DNA of 64,000 nucleotides. Origin: Lachnospiraceae bacterium. GTDB taxonomy: Bacteria; Bacillota; Clostridia; Lachnospirales; Lachnospiraceae. The notes under the pieces were generated by a model. The model was given only the letters and a program-made list of their open reading frames with translations, was not told the origin of the DNA and did no database searches. Of the stretch, positions 41,721 through 49,567 are shown one piece after another. Each line of letters begins with the position of its first letter. The stretch's first letter is position 1. Made by a program: the position numbers and the translations under genes. The stretch spans positions 4,960,001-5,024,000 of the forward strand of contig AP025576.1 of NCBI GenBank assembly GCA_022845955.1. Direction: 5' to 3'.

Positions 41721-42569
41721 TTATCTGTTTCGAATGGGAAGCCATTCGTAAAACGTCTTCTTTAGATAGGCATCCCAAAAAATCCAGTCATGTGAATAAC
41801 CTTCCGGTTCCTCATATGTAAGACTATACCCCATTTTTAATAAAGCATCCCTGTCTCTTCGGACAACATCCCGTATAAAATCATCTTTCCCAACTGCCAG
41901 AAACAACTCCGGAACCGGAATTTGTTCCTGCATATTGTGTTTGGCATACACTGCCAAATCATATTCACTCCCCGGTATCTGATCCGGATTTCCAAAAGCT
42001 CCCTGTAATTTAGGCAGACTTTGTATCGTTTTAATCTGTTCAACCAGGTTATCGGTATCAATGCTGCATCCGATACCGCCGGACAGATCTACACACGCAG
42101 CATACAAGTCCGGCCTGCGCATTGACACCTCCAATGCCCCGTTTCCTCCCATCGCCATACCAACCACAAAGTTATCTTCCCTTTCCGGCGAGGACGCAAA
42201 TAAGGAACGTATCAAAACAGGCAGTTCTTCCGTAATATATGTAAAATAACGAATCCCATATTTCGTATCCAGAAAAAAACTATCCTTCACCTGCGGAGTC
42301 ACAGTCATAACATTATTCTGCTCCGCATAAAATTCCACACGGCTCATCCTCTGAAACGTAGTATCATCATCGCCGCCGCCATGCATCAAATAGACCGTAG
42401 GGAGCTTCATCCCCGGCTGATAACATTTACGTAATTTCCCCGGTTCCCCCATCTGGTTTTCTGAAGGACACGTCGTATTATAAGTATACTTTCCCGTGGG
42501 ATAAGTAACTGTAATATCCGTATACATTCCCAACACTTCCGAATGATAATTAAATCTTAAGACTCCCAT
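41721..42569 (-). CDS. esterase-D-like alpha/beta hydrolase with Ala at the nucleophile site
   Basis: A 282-residue protein of the esterase D/putative tributyrin esterase family: PTVYLMHGGGDDDTTFQR (oxyanion loop), then the nucleophile elbow. That elbow reads VVGMAMGGNGAL where relatives have G-x-S-x-G, so position 139 is Ala (codon GCG). The Asp (VGKDD near 229-230) and His260 (GYSHDWIFW) of the triad are kept. It therefore lacks the normal nucleophile and may be inactive, or a binding or regulatory protein. Its start overlaps the MFS gene's end by adjacency. GGAGAGGAG precedes ATG. It has no signal peptide. Confidence 0.85.
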   Translation of the reverse strand: MGVLRFNYHSEVLGMYTDITVTYPTGKYTYNTTCPSENQMGEPGKLRKCYQPGMKLPTVYLMHGGGDDDTTFQRMSRVEFYAEQNNVMTVTPQVKDSFFLDTKYGIRYFTYITEELPVLIRSLFASSPEREDNFVVGMAMGGNGALEVSMRRPDLYAACVDLSGGIGCSIDTDNLVEQIKTIQSLPKLQGAFGNPDQIPGSEYDLAVYAKHNMQEQIPVPELFLAVGKDDFIRDVVRRDRDALLKMGYSLTYEEPEGYSHDWIFWDAYLKKTFYEWLPIRNR

Positions 42570-43754
42570 TTATTCTCCTCTCCTTTTCTGATAAATTACA
42601 AAAAGAATCAGCATACCTCCCATTAATACTGCAATTGTCTGAAACATCATTTCATACCCCCATATTCCGGAAATACATCCTCCGATAACGGGACCAAGCG
42701 CATTTCCGATATCAGCTCCTATATAATAGGTACTGGATGCCATACCTATCCGTGATTCATCCACACTCTTAATACAGGCCGATTGCAGCGATATCTGGCC
42801 GCCTCCCTGTCCGATTGCTTTCAATAAAGCAGCTATCAGAACGGTTTTCAAAATCATTGCTTTGGAAAGCAATAACATTGATGACAGGCTTACCGCAAGT
42901 GAGACTCCTACGATCATCAAAATAGACGATCTGTCTGCCATACGCCCCATAATTATTCTTACCAGAAAAAGGCAGGCAGCATTTACGGTAAAAAAAAGCG
43001 CTATGTTTACTATCCCCCGCTCATCCCCCAATAACACCAGAAACGAACTGGTAATCCCGTTTGTCATGGAAAACATTCCTGCAGTCAAAGCATAAAAAAG
43101 GCACTCCCACGCAACCAAATACCGAAAGGAAAAGTAACTTTTATTTCTTTTTTCTGTTTTTGACGAATCATGACAGGAACTATCGTATGGGAACAAAAAC
43201 AACAAAACAACGGCAAAAGCGGATATAAGCGCCACGGTATAAAAAAGTGCCCGGAAGCCCATATGTTCCTTCATCGCAACACCGATAACCGGTCCAATTA
43301 CCTGTGAAACCACCTGGCCCAGTCCAAAATATCCAAGGCCTTCTCCCAATCTTTCTTTTGGGATAATTTCGGCAACTAAGGCCATATTGGCAGTACCGCT
43401 GATACCAAAAGAAAATCCCTGTATAATCCTGAAAAAAAGCATTACCGCCATATTTGCGGAAAAAGCATAACCCAGAAAACTAAAACAAAACACCACCGTT
43501 GCTATAATACAAATCTTTTTTTTATTCAGCGTATCACAAATCAGTCCTCCTACCGGGCGGCTGAACAATGCTGCCATCGAGAAAATACCTGCTATTGTTC
43601 CGGCCATTGCGAGTGTTCCTCCCAATTTTACAGCGTAATTAGTAATTAAGGTCGAAATCATACTGTAACTCATTGCTGTCGTTAAACTGATTAAAATTAA
43701 AAACAGATAGCCTGTCGTAAATAATTTCGCTTTATACTGCTGTTCTTTTCTCAT
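42570..43754 (-). CDS. MFS transporter
   Basis: A 394-residue membrane protein with about twelve helices. The helix 2-3 loop motif is SRPVGGLICDTLNKKK, close to the MFS consensus GxLaDrxGrR, and the second-half counterpart is GRMADRSSIL. It is of the drug/sugar efflux-like type. Unusually, it lies inside an ABC-importer operon; it could take up or export a product such as a released acid or sugar. Direction cannot be told from sequence. Start ATG has GGTGG upstream. It is followed directly by the esterase-like gene. Confidence 0.9.
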   Translation of the reverse strand: MRKEQQYKAKLFTTGYLFLILISLTTAMSYSMISTLITNYAVKLGGTLAMAGTIAGIFSMAALFSRPVGGLICDTLNKKKICIIATVVFCFSFLGYAFSANMAVMLFFRIIQGFSFGISGTANMALVAEIIPKERLGEGLGYFGLGQVVSQVIGPVIGVAMKEHMGFRALFYTVALISAFAVVLLFLFPYDSSCHDSSKTEKRNKSYFSFRYLVAWECLFYALTAGMFSMTNGITSSFLVLLGDERGIVNIALFFTVNAACLFLVRIIMGRMADRSSILMIVGVSLAVSLSSMLLLSKAMILKTVLIAALLKAIGQGGGQISLQSACIKSVDESRIGMASSTYYIGADIGNALGPVIGGCISGIWGYEMMFQTIAVLMGGMLILFVIYQKRRGE

Positions 43755-43782
43755 TATCAGCCACCATATATCCTTTTTCTTA

Positions 43783-45459
43783 TCAATTTATTTCCAGGCT
43801 CCCATCTTTTTTCCTACGGAAATGTTTCACATATTCCCATCCGAAATATGGATCCATTTCTGCGATTTCATGACCTTTATCATGCATCATAATGTAATTA
43901 TATAAATTGATTGGATCCGGGTCATTACTGTAAAAACGGTTAACAGAATACCAGTGTTCCGCAAAGCGTCCTGAAGAATACCGGATTTCTATTTCATCAC
44001 CCGGAACTCCCACGCCCCCTGTTACCAAATTCCCTTTTTCCGGAGTTTTCTTTACAGGAATATGATTGTATTGCTTCCAAAAATCATATTGATGCTGCTG
44101 TGTACTTCCCCGGAATACGGGGTATGAGGGTTCTCTTGTCCCATATGTATACCATACCGGCATCCGATAATCATACTTCTCTTTCTTACTCATAGCCAGT
44201 GCCATAGGACGGATATCTGCATAATCTACTTCGGAAGGACCAACACGCTCCCCAGGCCAATTTCCATCAATCGGGCAGATTGCAGCTATAAGCTCCGGGT
44301 ACACCATCGCCGTTACCATTGCCTGTGAAGAACCATTTGAAAAGCCCGACAGATATATTCTTGACGGATCAACCGGATAATTGGCAATCATATATTTGAT
44401 TAATGCTGCTGAATAAGCTGCATCATCCGGTTCCTTATCATTCATAAAAATATTCCAGCTGCAGCGATTGGAGCCCCATGGATAAACGGTAATAAAGCCT
44501 TCTCTTTCTCCGATTTCATGAAATCCTGCCATTTCTGCCGCTTCCTCAGGATTATCTGACCCGCCATGAAAAAAGAGCATAAGCGGCACTTTTGTCCCTT
44601 CCGGCATACTCTTCACAGAATCGGGCACAAAAGTCAGCCATGTATGGGGCATTCCGTCTTGGTCTCCCAATTCTGTATTTTCAATAAAGTACTCCCCGTT
44701 ATATTTCGCTATATCCGTTCTGTGCATCACGTTTCCATAACGTCCGGTATTCGTCCGGCGTACTTTCCGAAATAGTTCCTTCCATACCTTTTCCAGAAAT
44801 ACCGGACACATATCTGCCTCAGGATGAATTTCTACACATTTCAGTTGATTGAAAGGACATTCCCACCTGTTTTCATGTAATTTATGAGTTTCATTTGCAC
44901 GGACAAAATAAGAAACCGTATCTTCATTTGTGTCACACAGCCAAATTGGTACAGGTGCATAAACGGCCTTTTCCAACGATTTTTGCGACAGCTCCCCTCC
45001 TATTGCCAGTACTGCGGCAACATTCTGTGGTTTACAGGCGGCCATAGACAACGCCATAGCTGCTCCCTTTTTCCCAATTCCAATAAGATAACGGGTGTCA
45101 TTCATCAAGTGCCAGGAATCCATCATGGTTTCCCATGTTGGAATTCCAAAATAGGTCTGCACGGGTTCAAATTCTCTTTCCAATGTCATTGCCCCCTGCA
45201 TCTGATCAATAATATCCAGATCTTTATCATAATCCCATCCATCAGTTCCCGGTTCCGGAAAAGACAATACCAGCTGCTTTTCCTGAGCCAGCTTATCCAG
45301 ACCGCTTTTCTTAAGGATACCTTCTATCTTTTCTTCATCTGCTTCATCCAGCAAAACAGTCACGCTGCACCGTTTATACGGTGAATGTTTAGGAATTGGC
45401 GGAAAATAAAGGTACATTGCCCTGCTGCAGGACTCCAATGTTTTGTACAATAATCCCAT
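43783..45459 (-). CDS. two-domain alpha/beta hydrolase, PHB-depolymerase-like C-terminal domain
   Basis: A 558-residue cytoplasmic protein. The C-terminal half (about 245-558) is a PHB-depolymerase/feruloyl-esterase-like hydrolase: PLMLFFHGGSDNPEEAAEMA (oxyanion), then YLSGFSNGSSQAM with nucleophile Ser374, and a late His region (MMHDKGHEIAEMD). The N-terminal half (about 1-235) resembles a hydrolase fold too, but the elbow place reads GIGKKG and lacks a Ser, so it looks non-catalytic. It is the first gene of the operon; TAGGAG precedes ATG. The promoter region carries the palindrome at 45542. Confidence 0.8.
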   Translation of the reverse strand: MGLLYKTLESCSRAMYLYFPPIPKHSPYKRCSVTVLLDEADEEKIEGILKKSGLDKLAQEKQLVLSFPEPGTDGWDYDKDLDIIDQMQGAMTLEREFEPVQTYFGIPTWETMMDSWHLMNDTRYLIGIGKKGAAMALSMAACKPQNVAAVLAIGGELSQKSLEKAVYAPVPIWLCDTNEDTVSYFVRANETHKLHENRWECPFNQLKCVEIHPEADMCPVFLEKVWKELFRKVRRTNTGRYGNVMHRTDIAKYNGEYFIENTELGDQDGMPHTWLTFVPDSVKSMPEGTKVPLMLFFHGGSDNPEEAAEMAGFHEIGEREGFITVYPWGSNRCSWNIFMNDKEPDDAAYSAALIKYMIANYPVDPSRIYLSGFSNGSSQAMVTAMVYPELIAAICPIDGNWPGERVGPSEVDYADIRPMALAMSKKEKYDYRMPVWYTYGTREPSYPVFRGSTQQHQYDFWKQYNHIPVKKTPEKGNLVTGGVGVPGDEIEIRYSSGRFAEHWYSVNRFYSNDPDPINLYNYIMMHDKGHEIAEMDPYFGWEYVKHFRRKKDGSLEIN

Positions 45460-45541
45460 AGTCTATACTCCTACTCTCTAATCTGTATTTACGGTTACTA
45501 TTTTTGCATATGTTATATCTCCTGTATAAATACAATTCGCC

Positions 45542-45556
45542 GTTGCTAAAAGCAAC
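45542..45556. promoter_or_regulatory. LacI-type operator candidate before the esterase operon
   Basis: The perfect dyad GTTGCTAAAAGCAAC lies 83 bases before the start of the first esterase gene. The related half-matching site TTGCTTTTAGCA at 46743-46754 precedes the lacI gene itself, which fits autoregulation. Confidence 0.5.
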
Positions 45557-45603
45557 TTCGTTTTAGCAATTTGTTAAAACGAAACTCTCTTTACAAGAGA
45601 GTT
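45557..45603. terminator. inverted repeat and terminator between lacI and the esterase operon
   Basis: Two structures touch. A dyad TTCGTTTTA / TAAAACGAA lies at 45557-45583, and a 9-bp stem AACTCTCTT / AAGAGAGTT with loop TAC at 45583-45603 is followed on the plus strand by CTTTTTT. On the minus strand the tail is TTTCGTTTT, enough to end the lacI transcript. The first dyad could also be an operator. Confidence 0.6.
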
Positions 45604-45643
45604 CTTTTTTAAACCACATTTTTTCAGCAGATATCCTTCAACT

Positions 45644-46714
45644 CTATTTTACACTATCCTCCAGCTCAGGAAAATCACCGCAGCTTTGTCTGATAATAAA
45701 ATCAGGAACTAATATCCTGTTCATAGGTATAGAAATATTATTTTCAATCATTGTCAGCATCATTTCCAACGCACTTTTGGCCATATCCAGCATAGGCATG
45801 CGAAGAGAGGTAACTGTCGGCGTCGTATACTCCAAAGCCTCATCATCGCCTGATACAATAATCTCCATATCCTCAGGCACATGGATATTATTTTCTTTCA
45901 ATGCCATGAGAACCCCTCCTATAAGTCCATTATCCATGACAAACAAAGCGGTAGGCGTGTCTTTTTGAGCCATAAAAAATTTCTTTATTTCCTGATAACC
46001 TGATTCGAAGTTTCTTTTCTCTGCAACTCCGGTCCATTCCATCCCTACTTCTATACCGAACTCTTCACACGCTTCTGTAAAACCCAGTTCCCGAAGCCTG
46101 GATCCTCTCCCCTTATTCTTCTTATTGAGAATTCCAGCTTTTTTGTGTCCTCTGGCCACAAAAAGCTTTGCGCATTTCCGGCCTGATTCATAATCGCTGA
46201 TGGAGACCCAGCTAAATTTATTGGATTGCCTGTTCATTAAAATAATCGGTATATTAAAATCCATTGCCTCCATAAACGAAAGATCATCCTCTGAAGCGCC
46301 TCCGATAATTACCCCATTATATCTATTGCTGTTCATGTTCTCTCTGAATTTCTTCAATTCATTGAATTCATATGGCTGTACCACAATCTCCACATTTAAC
46401 TTACTATTTTTAGTAACCAGATAGGCACCCTGAAAAAATTTCCCCAACAACTCATCCAAAAAATCATTACACCAATACACAGCAATAATATAGGATGCCT
46501 TTTCACCAGCAGCTTGCCTTAATCTTCTTGCATTCATATTAGGCTGATAATTCATTTCCTTAGCCATGGCCTGGACACGCTGCTGTGTTGCCTTGGAAAT
46601 TCTCATACTGTCTCCTCTGCCGTTTAAAACAATGGAGACTGTCCCTGGAGATAGTTGCAGTCTCTCAGCAATCTGCCGAATCTGGACAGTTGCCGTTTCT
46701 TTTTTTATATTCAT
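45644..46714 (-). CDS. LacI-family transcriptional regulator
   Basis: A 356-residue repressor. The N-terminal headpiece reads IRQIAERLQLSPGTVSIVLN followed by the hinge helix NYQPNMNARRL. The sugar-binding core has GVIIGGASEDDLSF, NRQSNKFSWVSIS and VPEDMEIIVSGDDEALEYT with the usual D-E-A ending. It probably represses the esterase operon starting at 45459 and its own gene, based on the similar operator-like sites near both. GAGG lies 10 bases before ATG. The inducer is unknown. Confidence 0.93.
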   Translation of the reverse strand: MNIKKETATVQIRQIAERLQLSPGTVSIVLNGRGDSMRISKATQQRVQAMAKEMNYQPNMNARRLRQAAGEKASYIIAVYWCNDFLDELLGKFFQGAYLVTKNSKLNVEIVVQPYEFNELKKFRENMNSNRYNGVIIGGASEDDLSFMEAMDFNIPIILMNRQSNKFSWVSISDYESGRKCAKLFVARGHKKAGILNKKNKGRGSRLRELGFTEACEEFGIEVGMEWTGVAEKRNFESGYQEIKKFFMAQKDTPTALFVMDNGLIGGVLMALKENNIHVPEDMEIIVSGDDEALEYTTPTVTSLRMPMLDMAKSALEMMLTMIENNISIPMNRILVPDFIIRQSCGDFPELEDSVK

Positions 46715-46742
46715 ATAGCTACCTCATTTGCTTCTTTGCAAT

Positions 46743-46754
46743 TTGCTTTTAGCA
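46743..46754. promoter_or_regulatory. LacI-type operator candidate before the lacI gene
   Basis: TTGCTTTTAGCA matches 12 bases of the reverse complement of the operator candidate at 45542-45556 and lies 29 bases before the lacI ATG. Confidence 0.4.
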
Positions 46755-46984
46755 TATATGATATAGTAAGCCATATTACCTAAATTGTCAACTTATTTCT
46801 TTCCGTATATCCTGACTTACTTGCGGACCTTGATAAACAAACACATCACAACAGAAGGAGGCCATGTTTTCATGAGTTGAAGTATTTGGCTCCCCGTCAG
46901 GCACCTCGCCGGACAGGGGCAGAAACCCTGCATACGTTCCCTGCACAATTCCTGCCCCAAAGATTAAAAACACTGTTATTCCAA

Positions 46985-49420
46985 TTATGCAAAAGCTTCC
47001 ACCTTGCACACCCCCACAGCCCGCTCCGGGAATCGCACGCAGACATATCTCGTTTTCTCTCCCGGCAGATGAACCGTCAGGAAATTATCAATATTGGCTT
47101 TCTCCGAAGTATAGACGCTGCGGTATGTTTTCCGGTCATCCGTCAGCAGAATCTCATAATCCGCATTTGTCACTTCCGCGAAGACAACCACCACGCTCTG
47201 AATCTCCTTCGTGCCTTCCAGATCCATCAATACCATACGTTCCGTATCATCCTCTGCCGGTCTCCAGTAGGTCTTCATATCACCATTTGTCACGTTCCGG
47301 GCCGGATGCCCTTCCTCTGCGCTTGTACAGAATACCGGACGATTGATGGCAATATTGTCAAGGCTTCTGCGCTTCGGTTCATCACACACATAAGGCGGGG
47401 GCTGAAGCTCCACACGCGCGCAGCCCTCCGGCGCTTCTTCACCAATCACCTGAATCCTGATTTCGTCACAGAGCAGTCCCTCACAAACTGCATGCACCAC
47501 CGTCTCTCCGCCGTCATAAGCGCGAAGCGTGATGGCTCCAAGCCCCTGAATCAGATTCTCCTTCCCGGAAGACAGGATGAAGTTTTTACCAGTCGGAAAT
47601 CTGCCCGGGCCGGAAACTACTGTAAGCTCTATCTGTGGATTACAATCGATTCTCTCACCCTCTTCATTCAGCACCTCCGCCACTATCTTCACATCCTCCG
47701 TACCGTCACATTTCATAGTAAGGCTGCCCGGTGTCAGACGAACTCTGTGGGGTACGCCTTTCTTCGGTATTACCGGACGAGGGACGCCTGCCAGATTCTC
47801 ACGATACCAATACCATGTATCCAGAGGCAGTCTGTAATAATCAATCATCCCCATATGTCCCATATTGCCCAGAATACTGCCATGATGGAATGCACACCAC
47901 AAACACTTGCCGCTTCTCCAGGGATAGTCCTCCTCCACACCGTCTCTGTATCTGTGAATAAACTCTCCCGGACGGTCAAGCACACTGCTTCCATACTCGG
48001 ATACAAAATTCGGAAATCCCGGATTCAGGAAGATGGATGCACCATCACCATTATACCCCGCAATATCACCCAGCGTATCGAAGCCTCCTCTCTGCGCACC
48101 ACCCACTGCCGCCGGACGGGAATCATCCAGTACGTGACTGTACTCCACTAATTTTCTCACAAGCGCACGTGCCTTATCAAGCACTTCCCGTGCGGAGAAA
48201 AACGGTTCATTGCACATACTCCACACGATAATACTGGGATGATTGCGGTTCACCCGAATCATCTCACTAAGTGTCTGCATGCAGCTTGCCTCAAATTCTT
48301 CTTCATCTTCTTCATTCACAGGATAACCGCTTGCCGTCCAGTACCCCTCTTCTTTCACCCCTCCGGTTCCCCAGAAACAGTTCTCTGACCAAAAGAGAAT
48401 TCCCTGTCTGTCACATTCTTCTGCAAAATACGGATGATGGGGATAATGGGAACCGCGGATGAAGTTCATTCCGCATTCCTTCACCATAACGATATCCCTC
48501 GCAATGGCCGTATGCGTCACGGCATCCGACCATCCCGCCTGATCCTGATGTACATTCGCGCCGTGAATATCATAATGCTCTCCATTTAAGAAAAAGCCCT
48601 TATCCGCCGTAAATTCAAAATATCGAATACCAAATTCCGTCTCGTAAGTATCCACGGGCACATCGTCCACATATACTCTGCTGACCATGGTATACAGATT
48701 CGGCGTATCCGGATGCCACAACTGCGGATCCGCAAGGAACTGTTCCTGTACCACCTTCGTCATATTCTCCGGCGCGATGGAAAACGCACTCTCCATCCTG
48801 CCCGCCTCTTCCCCTTTATACAGAAGGATGGATTCCAGCCTGCCGTCTGCCTGCACAAAAGAAGTATTCTCCACCTCCGTCTCCGCCACGATACGCGCCC
48901 TTCCTGCGGACACCTCCGGCGTCGTCACCCGCGTACCGTACCATGCCACGTGCACGTTTTCCTTCACGATGAGGCTCACATCCCTGTAAATACCGCCATT
49001 GAAGACATGTTCGCCGCCTCTGGGCGCGATTCTCGCATTCCACAGGTTGTTCACGCGCACGAAAATTAAATTGGCGCCTGGCCGTACAAAGGAAGTAATA
49101 TCTATCAAAAATGCCGTATAACCGCCCCTGTGCGTGCCCGCAAGTTCCCCGTTCACATAGACTTCCGTGTCCTGAAAGCTTGCCTGGAACTCCAGATACA
49201 GCTTCTTCGTATCAAAACCAGTCTCTATCTGCAGCCATTTGCGGTAGCATCCATAGCCTATATAAAATTGCTTTTCCATGAAATACGGAATCCCAAAAGA
49301 ATGCGGAATCCCGATATCATACCATTCCCTATCATCATATTCCGGCGCTTTCGCCTCCGGAAAATCACCATGCATGAATTTCCAGTTTCTGTTAATTAAC
49401 ATTTTCTGTTCCTGTTCCAT
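46985..49420 (-). CDS. GH2 family beta-glycosidase with C-terminal discoidin-like domain
   Basis: An 811-residue cytoplasmic enzyme. It has a GH2 sugar-binding jelly roll (residues about 5-170), an Ig-like domain and a TIM barrel containing IIVWSMCNEPFF (acid/base Glu) and NFVSEYGSSV (nucleophile Glu). An Ig-like segment and then an F5/8-type (CBM32-like) domain follow from about residue 690 (NIAINRPVFCTSAEEGHPAR...TYWRPAED, ending VCKVEAFA). The start at 49420 follows AGGAG; the longer frame adds 40 residues without a family match. GH2 specificity (galactosidase, glucuronidase, mannosidase) cannot be read from these motifs. It is in one direction with the GH95 gene upstream, 147 bases away. 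Confidence 0.9.
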   Translation of the reverse strand: MEQEQKMLINRNWKFMHGDFPEAKAPEYDDREWYDIGIPHSFGIPYFMEKQFYIGYGCYRKWLQIETGFDTKKLYLEFQASFQDTEVYVNGELAGTHRGGYTAFLIDITSFVRPGANLIFVRVNNLWNARIAPRGGEHVFNGGIYRDVSLIVKENVHVAWYGTRVTTPEVSAGRARIVAETEVENTSFVQADGRLESILLYKGEEAGRMESAFSIAPENMTKVVQEQFLADPQLWHPDTPNLYTMVSRVYVDDVPVDTYETEFGIRYFEFTADKGFFLNGEHYDIHGANVHQDQAGWSDAVTHTAIARDIVMVKECGMNFIRGSHYPHHPYFAEECDRQGILFWSENCFWGTGGVKEEGYWTASGYPVNEEDEEEFEASCMQTLSEMIRVNRNHPSIIVWSMCNEPFFSAREVLDKARALVRKLVEYSHVLDDSRPAAVGGAQRGGFDTLGDIAGYNGDGASIFLNPGFPNFVSEYGSSVLDRPGEFIHRYRDGVEEDYPWRSGKCLWCAFHHGSILGNMGHMGMIDYYRLPLDTWYWYRENLAGVPRPVIPKKGVPHRVRLTPGSLTMKCDGTEDVKIVAEVLNEEGERIDCNPQIELTVVSGPGRFPTGKNFILSSGKENLIQGLGAITLRAYDGGETVVHAVCEGLLCDEIRIQVIGEEAPEGCARVELQPPPYVCDEPKRRSLDNIAINRPVFCTSAEEGHPARNVTNGDMKTYWRPAEDDTERMVLMDLEGTKEIQSVVVVFAEVTNADYEILLTDDRKTYRSVYTSEKANIDNFLTVHLPGEKTRYVCVRFPERAVGVCKVEAFA

Positions 49421-49567
49421 TACGATTTTCTCCTGTTTTCCTTCTGTACATCCGGAAACAAAGGAAACTGATATCCCCTTTCCTGCCGCAAATCCATTCC
49501 TGATATGCAGCAGCGAAAGAGGATACGCGCCGTCTCCCAAAGCGTTTAATGTTACAGCTGCCGCCGG

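Noticed and set aside
46788..47009. A 73-residue frame after the GH2 gene with a hydrophobic start
   Set aside because: It starts with GTG inside the GH2 3' end, has no ribosome-binding site and no recognisable motif. The gap 46715-46984 otherwise holds only the lacI upstream region and nothing recognised.
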